Of a stretch of DNA of 64,000 nt, positions 24,940 through 33,145 are shown piece after piece (the first letter of the stretch is position 1; each line of letters begins with the position of its first letter). The notes beneath the pieces were generated by a model. The model saw nothing but the letters and a program-made list of their open reading frames with translations, had not been told where the DNA came from and ran no database searches. A program made the position numbers and the translations under genes. The stretch lies in NCBI RefSeq assembly GCF_004570325.1, contig NZ_SPQO01000018.1, positions 1 to 64,000 on the forward strand, written 5' to 3'. The stretch comes from Mycobacterium sp. PS03-16 (GTDB lineage Bacteria; Actinomycetota; Actinomycetes; Mycobacteriales; Mycobacteriaceae).

Positions 24940-26310
24940 GTGAAGCTGATCTCGCCGACCGACTCGATGTTCCTGCTGGCCGAATCGCGAGAGCATCCGA
25001 TGCACGTCGGCGGGCTGCAGCTGTTCGAACCGCCCGACGGCGTCTCCGGTGCGGACTTCCTGCGGGAGATACACCGGCAGATGGTCACCCAGACCGAGTT
25101 CCAGCCCACGTTCCGCAAGCATCCCGCGACCGTGCTCGGTGGCGTCGCGAACATCGCCTGGGCCGAGGACGACGAGGTGGACCTCGACTACCACCTGCGC
25201 CGCTCGGCGCTACCCGCTCCCGGCCGGGTTCGCGAACTGCTGGAGCTCACCTCGCGGCTGCACGGCACGCTGCTCGACCGGCACCGGCCGCTGTGGGAGG
25301 CGCATCTGGTGGAGGGGCTCAGCGACGGCCGGTTCGCGGTATACGTCAAGTTCCACCACGCCCTCATCGACGGAGTGTCGGCGCTCAAGCTGACCCAGCG
25401 CACCCTGTCGCCGGATCCGGACGACACCGAGCTGCGGGTGCCGTGGAATCTCAAGCCGCGCAGGCGCGCCGACCAGGGCGAGGACGAGTCGAAGTCACTA
25501 CTGCGCAGCGTCGGTGAGCGAGTGGGATCGGTGGCCGCGCTGGCGCCCTCGACTCTGCGGCTGGCCCGGGCGGCGCTGCTCGAACAGCAGCTGCAGCTGC
25601 CGTTCGGCGCACCCAAGACGATGTTCAACGTGCCGATCGGCGGTGCCCGCCGGGTGGCCGCGCAGTCGTGGCCGCTGGACCGGATCCGGGCGGTCAAGCA
25701 GGCCACCGGTGCGACCGTCAACGACGTGGTGCTCGCGATGTGCGCGGGCGCGCTGCGGTACTACCTCCAGGAGCAGAACGCGCTGCCGGATGCGCCGTTG
25801 ATCGCGATGGTGCCGGTCAGCCTGCGCACCGAGGCCGAAGCCGACACCGGCGGCAACATGACCGGTGTGGTGCTGTGCAACCTGGCCACCGACGACGCCG
25901 ACCCGGCTCGCCGGCTCGACACCATCAGCCTGTCGATGCGCAACAACAAACAGGTGTTCTCCCAGCTGCCGCGGGTGCAGCAGCTCGCCCTGTCGGCGGG
26001 TCTGATCGGACCGCTCGGCCTCGGCGTCGTCCCGGGTTTCGTCGCCGCCACCCCGCCGCCGTTCAACCTCGTGATCTCCAATGTGCCGGGCAGCCGGGTG
26101 CCGCTGTACTGGCAGGGGGCACGGTTGGACGGCAACTATCCGCTGTCGATCGCGCTGGACGGTCAGGCGCTCAACATCACGCTGGCCAACAACGCCGACA
26201 ACCTCGACTTCGGGCTGGTCGGCGCCCGCGGCAGCATCCCGCACCTGCAGCGCCTCCTCGGCCACCTCGAGGATTCGCTCAAGGAACTGGAGCGCGCGGT
26301 CGGGATGTGA
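24940..26310 (+). CDS. wax ester synthase / diacylglycerol acyltransferase (Tgs-type)
   Basis: 456 aa from GTG 24940 (VKLISPTDSMFLLAESREHP). The catalytic HHxxxDG is KFHHALIDGVSALKL (~132-146). Other family blocks: MHVGGLQLFEPPDG, RHRPLWEAHLVEGL, ATVNDVVLAMCAGALRYYLQ, MVPVSLRTEAEADTGGN and FNLVISNVPGSRVPLYWQGA. These enzymes transfer acyl-CoA to diacylglycerol or fatty alcohol to make storage lipid. Mycobacteria carry many paralogues, so no specific tgs name is given. The desaturase-like gene ends convergently 4 bp away. Confidence 0.93.
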   Translation: MKLISPTDSMFLLAESREHPMHVGGLQLFEPPDGVSGADFLREIHRQMVTQTEFQPTFRKHPATVLGGVANIAWAEDDEVDLDYHLRRSALPAPGRVRELLELTSRLHGTLLDRHRPLWEAHLVEGLSDGRFAVYVKFHHALIDGVSALKLTQRTLSPDPDDTELRVPWNLKPRRRADQGEDESKSLLRSVGERVGSVAALAPSTLRLARAALLEQQLQLPFGAPKTMFNVPIGGARRVAAQSWPLDRIRAVKQATGATVNDVVLAMCAGALRYYLQEQNALPDAPLIAMVPVSLRTEAEADTGGNMTGVVLCNLATDDADPARRLDTISLSMRNNKQVFSQLPRVQQLALSAGLIGPLGLGVVPGFVAATPPPFNLVISNVPGSRVPLYWQGARLDGNYPLSIALDGQALNITLANNADNLDFGLVGARGSIPHLQRLLGHLEDSLKELERAVGM

Positions 26311-26314
26311 GCGG

Positions 26315-27877
26315 TCAGTCCAGGTCGGCCAGCGCCGCGGTGGCGGCGTTGTAGCCGGGGATGAACGTGATGCCGGGACCGCCGTGGCAGCCGGCGCTGC
26401 CGAGGTAGAGGCCGTCGATCGGAAGCGGTTGGTCGACATGACCTTTCGGCCCGGGCCGGTGGGGCCCGAGTTGTTCGGGATGGATGAGGCCGTGGCAGTA
26501 GTCCCCGCCGGGGGCGCCGAACATCGTGGCCATGTGCCGCGGGGTGAAGGTGGTGTGCCGGGAGATCAGCCGCGCGAAGTCCGGGGCGATGCGGGTGATC
26601 TTGTCGATCACGCGGCGACCCATCTCGGTCTTCATCTCGCCGTAGCGGGCGTGGTCGGTCTCGACCGGGAACCACAGCGAGAACGCCGACGCCGCATGCT
26701 TTCCCGGCGGCGCGAGGGACGGGTCGTGCGCCGACGGGATCTGCAGGGCGATGGCCGGATCGGCGGGCACCACGCCGCGCCGGCAGTCCTCCCACTGCTG
26801 CTGCAGTTCCTCCGGCGTGCTGAACAGCCCGATGGCCGCCTGCATCGCGGGGTCGTTGAGCATTTCGTACGGTTCGGCGAACGTGGGACAGCCGTCGAGC
26901 GCGAAGTGCATCTGCAGATAGCTGCCGCGATGGTCGACGCGGCCGTAGCGCTCACGCAGGTCGGCGGGCACCGCCGCGGGGTCGAGCAGCGCGGTGACGG
27001 TCAGGTCGGGGGCGACGGCGGAGACGACCGCGGGCGCGCTGCGCACCGTCCCGTCGTCGAGCCGCACCCCGGTCACCCGGCCGTCGGCGACGGTGATCTC
27101 GGTGACCGTGCTGCGCAGCCGCAGCTGCCCGCCGGCGTCGATCAACAGCCGGCACAGGTGCTCGGTGAGCGCACCGATGCCGCCGCGCAGTTTCCGCATC
27201 AGCACGGCGTTCTCGTCGGGCACCGCCATCCCGAAGGCCAGCGCGGCGGCGCTGCCCGGGGTGGCCGGGCCGCGGTAGGTGGTGTTGACGGCGAGGAAGG
27301 CGAGCATGCCGCGCAGCGCGCCGTGTTTGTCGCGGTCGGGCAGATACCGGTCGAGCACGTCGCTGACCGAGCCGAACAGCAGATCGGAGATCGCCGCCCG
27401 GTCGAATTCGCTTGCGGCACAGGCATACATCTCGTCGAGCGTCTTCGGGGGCTGCCCGGCGTCGAACCGGCCGAGCGCACGGGTGGGCGCCTGGCTCCAC
27501 GCCATCAGCCCGGCCATCCCGGTGACCGCGTCGGCGCCGTGCACTTCGCCGAGGTGGGTGAGCATCGCCATCGGATCGGTGTGGTAGACCACCGGCGGGT
27601 CGCCGATGCCGCGCAGTGACACCGACATCACCTCGAGGTCGACCGTCGGCAGGTCGTCGAGTCCGAGGTCCCGGCTGACCCGCGCCGAGGTGGGGAACTG
27701 CAGCGAGCCGGCGATCTCGAAGCGGTAGCCGTCGAACAGTTCGACCGTCGAGGCCATGCCGCCGGCGAACCGCTTGGCCTCCAGGCAGATCGTGCGCAGC
27801 CCGGCCTGTTGCAGCAGCACGGCCGCGGTGAGCCCGTTGTGCCCGGCACCGATGACGATCGCGTCGAAGTCCGTCAT
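26315..27877 (-). CDS. phytoene-desaturase-like FAD oxidoreductase
   Basis: 520 aa. N-terminal FAD dinucleotide motif DAIVIGAGHNGLTAAVLLQQ (~5-24) and GGMASTVELFDGYRFEIAG, then TPEELQQQWEDCRRG and a C-terminal LYLGSAGCHGGPGITFIPGY with the second FAD-binding glycine run. It belongs to the NAD(P)/FAD-dependent CrtI-like family, which includes carotenoid desaturases and many mycobacterial oxidoreductases of unknown substrate. The start ATG 27877 lies 24 bp below a 26-bp palindrome, and a TetR gene ends inside that palindrome, so control by that TetR is likely. Confidence 0.82.
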   Translation of the reverse strand: MTDFDAIVIGAGHNGLTAAVLLQQAGLRTICLEAKRFAGGMASTVELFDGYRFEIAGSLQFPTSARVSRDLGLDDLPTVDLEVMSVSLRGIGDPPVVYHTDPMAMLTHLGEVHGADAVTGMAGLMAWSQAPTRALGRFDAGQPPKTLDEMYACAASEFDRAAISDLLFGSVSDVLDRYLPDRDKHGALRGMLAFLAVNTTYRGPATPGSAAALAFGMAVPDENAVLMRKLRGGIGALTEHLCRLLIDAGGQLRLRSTVTEITVADGRVTGVRLDDGTVRSAPAVVSAVAPDLTVTALLDPAAVPADLRERYGRVDHRGSYLQMHFALDGCPTFAEPYEMLNDPAMQAAIGLFSTPEELQQQWEDCRRGVVPADPAIALQIPSAHDPSLAPPGKHAASAFSLWFPVETDHARYGEMKTEMGRRVIDKITRIAPDFARLISRHTTFTPRHMATMFGAPGGDYCHGLIHPEQLGPHRPGPKGHVDQPLPIDGLYLGSAGCHGGPGITFIPGYNAATAALADLD

Positions 27878-27900
27878 CAGCCGAGGCTGGCACCGGCGCA

Positions 27901-27926
27901 GAGTTTTGTCAATATTGACGAAACTC
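27901..27926. promoter_or_regulatory. 26-bp palindromic operator inside the end of a TetR gene
   Basis: GAGTTTTGTCAATATTGACG followed by AAACTC is symmetric over 26 bp with one mismatched pair (12 of 13 bp). It starts 23 bp before the desaturase ATG (27877) and includes the last five codons and the stop (EFRQY*) of the upstream TetR gene. The core GTCAATATTGAC resembles TetR sites in mycobacteria. It could also fold as a weak hairpin, but the position points to an operator. Confidence 0.7.
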
Positions 27927-28505
27927 GAGCGACTCCAACGCGGTGCGGCACAACCGTGACAGCTCCGGCAGCGACCGTTGGTCGCCGAGCATCCACACCT
28001 CCATCGCCCCGAACACCGCCGCGGCGATGCACCGGGCCATCACCGTGGTGCGCAGCCGTGCGTCGATGTCGGTGCCGGGCGCGCGGTCCCGGGTCAGGTG
28101 CTCCTCGACGGCCTCGGCGAAGTCGGCCTCGACCTGCCGGATGTGGCGCACGATGCGGCCGGGGTCGAGTTCCTGCGCCCGCAGGGCGGCGATCTTGGTG
28201 ACGGCGTCGACGTCGTAGGGGAACTCGAGGATCGCCGAGTGCACCGACTCGATCAGCGATTCGTCGGGCGACCGGTGGGCCAGCGCGGTGCGAAACCACC
28301 GCAGGCCCGCGTCGTAGTCGGCGAACAGCAGATCGTGCTTGGAGTTGAAGTGCCGGTAGAAGGTGCGCAACGAGACCCCGGCGTCGGCGGCGATCTGTTC
28401 GGCGGAGGTGTCCTCGACGCCTTGGGCCAGGAATCGCACCAGGGCGGCCTGGCGCAAGGCGTCGCGGGTGCGCTCGCTACGCGCGGTCTGCGCTGGTCGG
28501 ACCAT
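27909..28505 (-). CDS. TetR-family regulator
   Basis: 198 aa. HTH: RSERTRDALRQAALVRFLAQ, then TSAEQIAADAGVSLRTFYRHF and the NSKHDLLFADYDAGL helix. The C-terminal regulatory domain ends EFRQY. Its last codons form part of a 26-bp palindrome directly upstream of the desaturase-like gene, so this TetR probably represses it while its own promoter lies elsewhere. It is followed 18 bp upstream by a second TetR gene on the same strand. Confidence 0.9.
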   Translation of the reverse strand: MVRPAQTARSERTRDALRQAALVRFLAQGVEDTSAEQIAADAGVSLRTFYRHFNSKHDLLFADYDAGLRWFRTALAHRSPDESLIESVHSAILEFPYDVDAVTKIAALRAQELDPGRIVRHIRQVEADFAEAVEEHLTRDRAPGTDIDARLRTTVMARCIAAAVFGAMEVWMLGDQRSLPELSRLCRTALESLEFRQY

Positions 28506-28523
28506 AGACGTAAATTACCGGTC

Positions 28524-29138
28524 TCAGGCCGGCCCGGACTCCACCGGGCGCAGCAGCGCGATCGACGCCGCGACGGCCTCATCGGTGATGTCGCTCATCT
28601 GGCCGCCGTCCTCGACGGTGATCGCGGTCAATTCCTGCAGGCCGCCGAGCAGCATGATGACCCGCGGCCGCGAAACGGGCCCGATGCCCGCGGAGTGGAA
28701 TTCGTCGGTGTCGCCGAGCGCCTGCACCATCGTGATGAAGTTCTCGGTGACGTCGCGCTTGAGCGACCGGGCGGACTCACCGAGCGACGGCAGGTCGCGG
28801 ATCGCGCTGACCATCAGCGGCGACCGCGACACCGCCGAGGCGATCCACGCCTCGATGGCCTGGCGCACCTGCACCCGCCACGGCGACTGGGCGTCGACGG
28901 CGGCCGAGATCTGGCGGACCTGGTCGGCGTAGGCCTCGGCGAGCAGCGCGAGATAACAGGCCTCGCGGCCGTCGAAGTGTTCGTAGAAGGTGCGCCGAGA
29001 CGTCCGCGCGCGCCGCACGATGTCGGCGACCGTCGTCTTCTGGTAGCCGTCGTCGGCGATCGAGGATTCCAGCGCGGCCAGCAGCCGCTGCCGGAAACCG
29101 TTCTTGTCCTCATCGGCGGCAGGCGCCTGGACTGTCAC
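28524..29138 (-). CDS. second TetR-family regulator
   Basis: 204 aa from GTG 29138. HTH: GFRQRLLAALESSIADDG, TTVADIVRRARTSRRTFYEHF and DGREACYLALLAEAYADQVR. The ligand domain has QELTAITVEDGGQMSDITDEA near its end. It lies immediately upstream of the other TetR gene (18-bp gap), an unusual tandem of two different TetR regulators. No palindrome comparable with the one for the first TetR was found in its own upstream region, so its targets are unknown. Confidence 0.9.
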   Translation of the reverse strand: MTVQAPAADEDKNGFRQRLLAALESSIADDGYQKTTVADIVRRARTSRRTFYEHFDGREACYLALLAEAYADQVRQISAAVDAQSPWRVQVRQAIEAWIASAVSRSPLMVSAIRDLPSLGESARSLKRDVTENFITMVQALGDTDEFHSAGIGPVSRPRVIMLLGGLQELTAITVEDGGQMSDITDEAVAASIALLRPVESGPA

Positions 29139-29197
29139 GCAATACCTCTCATGTCAGCCAGTCATCGTACGGCTGACCAAGGGGTCGTCCACCCACA

Positions 29198-29274
29198 TGG
29201 TGGCCAGGGCCGGGATCGAACCGGCGACCTTCCGCTTTTCAGGCGGACGCTCGTACCAACTGAGCTACCTGGCC
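29198..29274 (-). tRNA. tRNA-Phe (GAA), CCA encoded
   Basis: Read on the minus strand it starts GGCCAGGTAGCTCAGTTGG, with a D-arm, a TCCGC-CTGAAAA-GCGGA anticodon arm (anticodon GAA), a GTCGCCGGTTCGATCCCGG T-arm region and a CCTGGCC acceptor strand followed by A and an encoded CCA. All arms pair. First of the minus-strand order Glu-Asp-Phe when read 5' to 3' it is the last of the three. Confidence 0.95.
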
Positions 29275-29317
29275 GGAAGGCACCGGCCGGTCGTGCACCG
29301 AATGCCTCGCCACACTG

Positions 29318-29394
29318 TGGCGACCCTGACGGGACTCGAACCCGCGACCTCCGCCGTGACAGGGCGGCGCGCTAACCAACTGCGCCACAGGGCC
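29318..29394 (-). tRNA. tRNA-Asp (GTC), CCA encoded
   Basis: Minus-strand sequence starts GGCCCTGTGGCGCAGTTGG. Acceptor GGCCCTG pairs with CAGGGTC (one G-T), anticodon arm CCGCC-CTGTCAC-GGCGG gives GTC, T-arm GCGGGTTCGAGTCCCGT. Discriminator G is followed by encoded CCA. It lies 43 bp upstream of tRNA-Phe on the same strand and probably shares its transcript. Confidence 0.95.
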
Positions 29395-29427
29395 TTACTG
29401 TGTGCGACCCAACGTACAGGTCGCTCG

Positions 29428-29500
29428 TACCCCCTACGGGATTCGAACCCGCGCTACCGCCTTGAAAGGGCGGCGTCCTAGGCCGCTAGACGAAGGGGGC
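29428..29500 (-). tRNA. tRNA-Glu (TTC), CCA not encoded
   Basis: Minus-strand sequence starts GCCCCCTTCGTCTAGCGGCC. Acceptor GCCCCCT pairs with AGGGGGT (G-U at the end), anticodon arm CCGCC-CTTTCAA-GGCGG gives TTC, T-arm GCGGGTTCGAATCCCGT. The discriminator A is followed by CGA, so CCA must be added after transcription, unlike in the two downstream tRNAs. First of the Glu-Asp-Phe set. Confidence 0.95.
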
Positions 29501-29632
29501 CGGCCGAATCTCTCCGGGGTACTCGCAACGCTTCCGTTGGGAGCTTCGATAGCTTAGGGCACACGCGCCCGAATCCCCAAACGGGGGTGCGGCGGCCCGC
29601 GCAGTACCCTCTAGTACATTGCAGTCCACACT

Positions 29633-29708
29633 GCCCCTATAGCTCAGTTGGTAGAGCTACGGACTTTTAATCCGCAGGTCCCAGGTTCGAGCCCTGGTGG
29701 GGGCACCA
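29633..29708 (+). tRNA. tRNA-Lys (TTT), CCA encoded
   Basis: Starts GCCCCTATAGCTCAGTTGG, anticodon loop CTTTTAA (anticodon TTT), T-arm CCAGGTTCGAGCCCTGG, acceptor TGGGGGC followed by A and CCA. It is divergent from the Glu-Asp-Phe set with a 132-bp gap; a TACATT hexamer at about 29616 is its likely -10. Ends 18 bp before the convergent kinase stop. Confidence 0.95.
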
Positions 29709-29726
29709 CGCTTCTCCCCTACGGGG

Positions 29727-30944
29727 TCACCCGTCGTCGTCGCCGCCACGCAGCCACGGCGGCCCGTTTCCGTTCCCCCAGCCGGGGTTCCGATCGAAGA
29801 TCGGCGGGGGCTGGCTGGTCACGGGCGGTGGCGGGCTCGTGGCCGACGGCGCGGGCAGCGACGTGCGCGCCGGCGTCGGGGCGGGCGCCGGCGAGGTCGA
29901 TTCCGCGCTGCTCTGTGCCACCAGCACCGCCAACCCAGCAACCAGCGCCACCAGGACCGCGGCGACGGCCAGCAGGCCGCCGTAGCGACGCATCGGCACC
30001 GGAGGTCCAGCGACCGGAGGAGGCGGGCCGCTGAACAACATCCCGGGTGGCACCGAACCGGTCAGCACCCGGGTGGGCGGACGCATCGGCGGCACCGGCG
30101 CCGCCGCGGCCGCCACCAGCGGTGCGGCGCCGACGGGCACCAGGCCGGCCAGCGCGTCGCGCATGGCCCGCGCATCGGTGAAGCGCCACTGCGGATCCCG
30201 CGACATCGCCCGTTCGATGGTCGTCGCGAGCGCGGGGTCGACGTCGGGCCGCAGCTGCGTCAGCGGCACGATCGGCTGTTCGCACACCGCCCGTGCCAGC
30301 TGGGCGAGGTTGTCCTGCGGGAACAGCCGCCGACCGGTGAGCGCCTCGTAGCCGACGACGCCGACGGCGTACAGATCGTCGGAGACGGTCGCGGGCCGTC
30401 CGGCGATGCGCTCCGGGCTGAGGTAGGCCATGGTGCCGAACACCTGACCCGACATCGTCTGGACGGAGTCCCCGCTCTTGGCGATGCCGAAGTCGGCCAC
30501 CTTGGTGTCGCCGAGTTCGGTGAACAGGATGTTGGCCGGTTTGATGTCACGGTGCAGGAATCCGGCGGCGTGCGCGGCGGCCAACGCGGCCAGCACGTTG
30601 TCCAGCACCGCCCGCACCTGTCCGGGCGACATCGGCCCGCGGGCGATCACGTCGGCCAGCGTCCGGCCGGGCAGGCGCTCCATCACGATGAACGGCGTCC
30701 CGTCGTGGTCGCCGCAGTCGTGTACGGCGACGACGTTGGGGTGGTTGAGCGCCGCCGCCGAGCGTGCCTCGCATTCGAAGCGCTCCCGCTGCGTGGAGTC
30801 GGCACCGATCGACGGGTGCATGAGTTTGACGGCGACGGCCCGATCGAGCCGACGGTCCCATCCGTCGCGCACGACGGCCATCCCGCCGCGACCGAGGGTT
30901 CCCCGTAATTCGTAGCGGTCGCCCAGTATTTCCGGCGCCTGCAT
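29727..30944 (-). CDS. transmembrane Ser/Thr protein kinase (Pkn family)
   Basis: 405 aa from ATG 30944; an ATG at 30992 would add 16 residues and has no better ribosome site. Kinase domain: glycine loop LGRGGMAVV (~17-25), Lys40 in VAVKL, catalytic loop HRDIKPAN (131-138), DFG at 151-153 and an activation loop GDSVQTMSGQ with phosphorylatable Ser/Thr. A single membrane helix (GGLLAVAAVLVALVAGLAVL, ~322-341) follows a Pro-rich juxtamembrane part, and the outside tail is Pro/Ser-rich ending near FDRNPGWGNGNGPPWLRGGD. No PASTA repeats, so the signal sensed is unknown. Stands alone between tRNA-Lys and an SPFH gene. Confidence 0.92.
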   Translation of the reverse strand: MQAPEILGDRYELRGTLGRGGMAVVRDGWDRRLDRAVAVKLMHPSIGADSTQRERFECEARSAAALNHPNVVAVHDCGDHDGTPFIVMERLPGRTLADVIARGPMSPGQVRAVLDNVLAALAAAHAAGFLHRDIKPANILFTELGDTKVADFGIAKSGDSVQTMSGQVFGTMAYLSPERIAGRPATVSDDLYAVGVVGYEALTGRRLFPQDNLAQLARAVCEQPIVPLTQLRPDVDPALATTIERAMSRDPQWRFTDARAMRDALAGLVPVGAAPLVAAAAAPVPPMRPPTRVLTGSVPPGMLFSGPPPPVAGPPVPMRRYGGLLAVAAVLVALVAGLAVLVAQSSAESTSPAPAPTPARTSLPAPSATSPPPPVTSQPPPIFDRNPGWGNGNGPPWLRGGDDDG

Positions 30945-31152
30945 TATTGACGCGTGCCCCGGATATTTCGGTTGCAAACCTTCCGGCGGCATCCGATCAC
31001 CGTACCGGCGCCGGATGCGTCGGCCACGGACGTGACGGCCCCCAGCGCCTCAGGTCGGGCAATTGTGGCCGCGAGACTGAACTGGCGCAGCGGACGTGCG
31101 AGTGGAGGCCTGCACGGCTTCAGTCTGGCCGCATGCCGAGCGCGGCATCCGA

Positions 31153-32019
31153 TCAGCGCGCCGGCACCGTCGGCACGGCCGGGGTGGCGGGCCAGCAGCC
31201 CAGCGGGCTGATGCGGGCCTCACGCGCGGCGTCCAGGCACTTGCTGACCAACACGTTCGGATTGTCCGACACCGAGCCCGCCAGGATCTCGTTGGCCCGC
31301 GCCTCGGCTTCGGCGGTCTGGGCGCGCTGTTCGGCGATGCGGGTGTTGGCCTTCTCCACATTCAGCGCGTTGATCCGTTCCTGGGTGGCCTCGTCGTAGT
31401 TGACCAGCGGCACGATCACGTTGATCACCTCGATCTGGTCGCCCACCTTGGCGCGCAGCTTGTCGGCCACCTCGTCACCGAGGACCTGCACGTTGGCGCC
31501 CTCGGCGTTCTCGGGGGCCAGCGGGTCGAAGTCGGCGAACACCTCGTTGAGGGCGGCGCGCAGCTCGCGGGTCACCAGGTTGTCGCGCACGTTGTCGAAG
31601 TCGCGGTAGTCGAGGAACAGTTCATCGGCCGCCGCGGGCTGGATGCGCCAGCGCACGCTGTTGTCCACATACGCCGTCGAGTTGTTGCCCAGCCGCACCG
31701 TGGTGGCGTACTCGCCGACGTGGTTGTCGATCTGGATGGTGCCGTTCATCTCGGTGACTTTCTGCCACGGCGCCTTGACGTGCAGGCCGTTGGTCAGCGT
31801 GCCGCCGGGCCTGCCGAACGTGGTGACGACGCCGATGTTGCGGGTCGAGACGATGGTCGTGCACCCGGAGATCAGCACCAAGACCGTCAGCGCCCCGGCG
31901 CCGGCCGCGATCCGGGTGGCACGGGTCCTCGCGGCGTCGGCGCGCGCGGTGAACCGCACCGCCAGTGCGGCGGCGACCACGATCAGCAACAGGACAGCGG
32001 CGAAGATTTCCCAGGGCAT
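31153..32019 (-). CDS. SPFH/Band-7 (prohibitin-like) membrane protein
   Basis: 288 aa. Membrane helix at 7-27 (AAVLLLIVVAAALAVRFTAR), a second hydrophobic stretch at ~40-58 (GAGALTVLVLISGCTT) and then the SPFH domain: GVVTTFGRPGGTLTNGLHVK, VRLGNNSTAYVDNSVRWRI, RELRAALNEVFADFDPLAP and EVINVIVPLVNYDEATQERI. A coiled-coil-like NVEKANTRIAEQRAQTAEAE region follows. SPFH proteins form ring assemblies that organise membrane patches or guard proteases. The second hydrophobic segment ends in SGC, which is lipobox-like but far from the N-terminus. Function here unknown. Confidence 0.82.
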   Translation of the reverse strand: MPWEIFAAVLLLIVVAAALAVRFTARADAARTRATRIAAGAGALTVLVLISGCTTIVSTRNIGVVTTFGRPGGTLTNGLHVKAPWQKVTEMNGTIQIDNHVGEYATTVRLGNNSTAYVDNSVRWRIQPAAADELFLDYRDFDNVRDNLVTRELRAALNEVFADFDPLAPENAEGANVQVLGDEVADKLRAKVGDQIEVINVIVPLVNYDEATQERINALNVEKANTRIAEQRAQTAEAEARANEILAGSVSDNPNVLVSKCLDAAREARISPLGCWPATPAVPTVPAR

Positions 32020-32070
32020 CTGCGGTGCTCCTTTGCGACTCGACGGCGAACCGCCGAATCGTAAGCCGCC

Positions 32071-33075
32071 TCAGACCTCCGGGCAGTAGTGAATCGGTTT
32101 GCCGCGGTGCTCGACCGGCGGCAGGTTGCGCGCCGGGGTGTGCACCAGCGGGGCGTCGGCCGCGCCACGTCCGGTCGCCCGGTCCCACCCGGCGCGCGAC
32201 CGCGGGTGGTAGCGCCGCCGCACCGGCACCGCCTTGAACGCCAGGTTCACCAGCCGCCCGAACAGCCAGTGCAGCCGTTCGTCACGGCGAGACCAGCTGT
32301 AGCCCATCAACTCCCGCACCGGCGGGTCGTAGAGGCCGACGGTCACCCACACCGCGAACGGGCCGAGCACCTTGAGGTGCAGGCGCCACGCCCAGTCCGG
32401 AACCCACTGCAGCGACGGGTGTTTCGGCATCGTCGACAGGTTGAGGACTTCGCGCGCGGCGTAGTTGTTCTCCAGCACGTTGCGACACATGTGATCCCAG
32501 TACTCCTGGAATGCCTCCCAGGTCTCGGGCACCGGTCGCATGCTCATGCCGTACATGCGGTACCAGGTGAGGTGCTCGTCGAACAGCTGCCGCTTCTGCG
32601 CGTCGGTGAGGCCGTCACCGAAGTGCTCGGCGGTCAGGATCGTGCCCATGAAGAACGTCGAGTGCGCCCAGTAGAAGACGTCGGGGTTGAGCGCGCTGTA
32701 CCGGCGGCCCTGGTCGTCGACGCCCTTGATCCCGATGTGGTAGTCGCGGACCTCCGCGCCGGTCTGCGGAGCACGGTCCCCGTCGAACACCACGCCGCCG
32801 ATGGGGTACAGCGAGCGCAGCAGCCGGGGTAGGCGCTCGATGAAGAAGATGGAGTGCTGCTCGACGGCCGCCCCGAGCTGGGGGTGCATGTTCTGCATCG
32901 ACCCGGCCCACGGCCCCTGCAGCAGACCCCGCCAGTCGCCGAACAACTTCCACGTCAGCGAGTCGGGCCCCAGCGGCGGCGGCCCGTCGTATCCGCCGGC
33001 GGACACCGGACAGCCGCTGGCGACCGGGGTGGATTCACTGGTCGCCGCGGGTATGGCGGAGATATCTTGGCTCAC
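32071..33075 (-). CDS. MpaB/latex-clearing (DUF2236) family oxygenase-like protein
   Basis: 334 aa. DUF2236 signatures: FGDWRGLLQGPWAGSMQNMH (~47), LYPIGGVVFDGDR, YWAHSTFFMGTILTAEHFGD (~135) with conserved His, and the WYRMYGMSMRPVPETWEAFQ segment. The family includes haem-b rubber oxygenases (Lcp) and MpaB-type enzymes; many mycobacterial members have no known substrate. Divergent from a TetR gene (33146) across a 70-bp gap holding an inverted repeat, so it is probably repressed by it. Confidence 0.8.
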   Translation of the reverse strand: MSQDISAIPAATSESTPVASGCPVSAGGYDGPPPLGPDSLTWKLFGDWRGLLQGPWAGSMQNMHPQLGAAVEQHSIFFIERLPRLLRSLYPIGGVVFDGDRAPQTGAEVRDYHIGIKGVDDQGRRYSALNPDVFYWAHSTFFMGTILTAEHFGDGLTDAQKRQLFDEHLTWYRMYGMSMRPVPETWEAFQEYWDHMCRNVLENNYAAREVLNLSTMPKHPSLQWVPDWAWRLHLKVLGPFAVWVTVGLYDPPVRELMGYSWSRRDERLHWLFGRLVNLAFKAVPVRRRYHPRSRAGWDRATGRGAADAPLVHTPARNLPPVEHRGKPIHYCPEV

Positions 33076-33094
33076 GGCGTACTCCCCCGTCGAC

Positions 33095-33112
33095 GTCAGG
33101 AACGATTCTGAC
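33095..33112. promoter_or_regulatory. candidate TetR operator between divergent genes
   Basis: GTCAGGAACGATTCTGAC, an 18-bp inverted repeat with 7 of 9 pairs matching (GTCAG...CTGAC), lies 20 bp from the oxygenase start and 34 bp from the TetR start, well placed to control both. Confidence 0.5.
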
Positions 33113-33145
33113 TACGTGCGTTGTCATCGCAGCTTAGGAGCAGAA

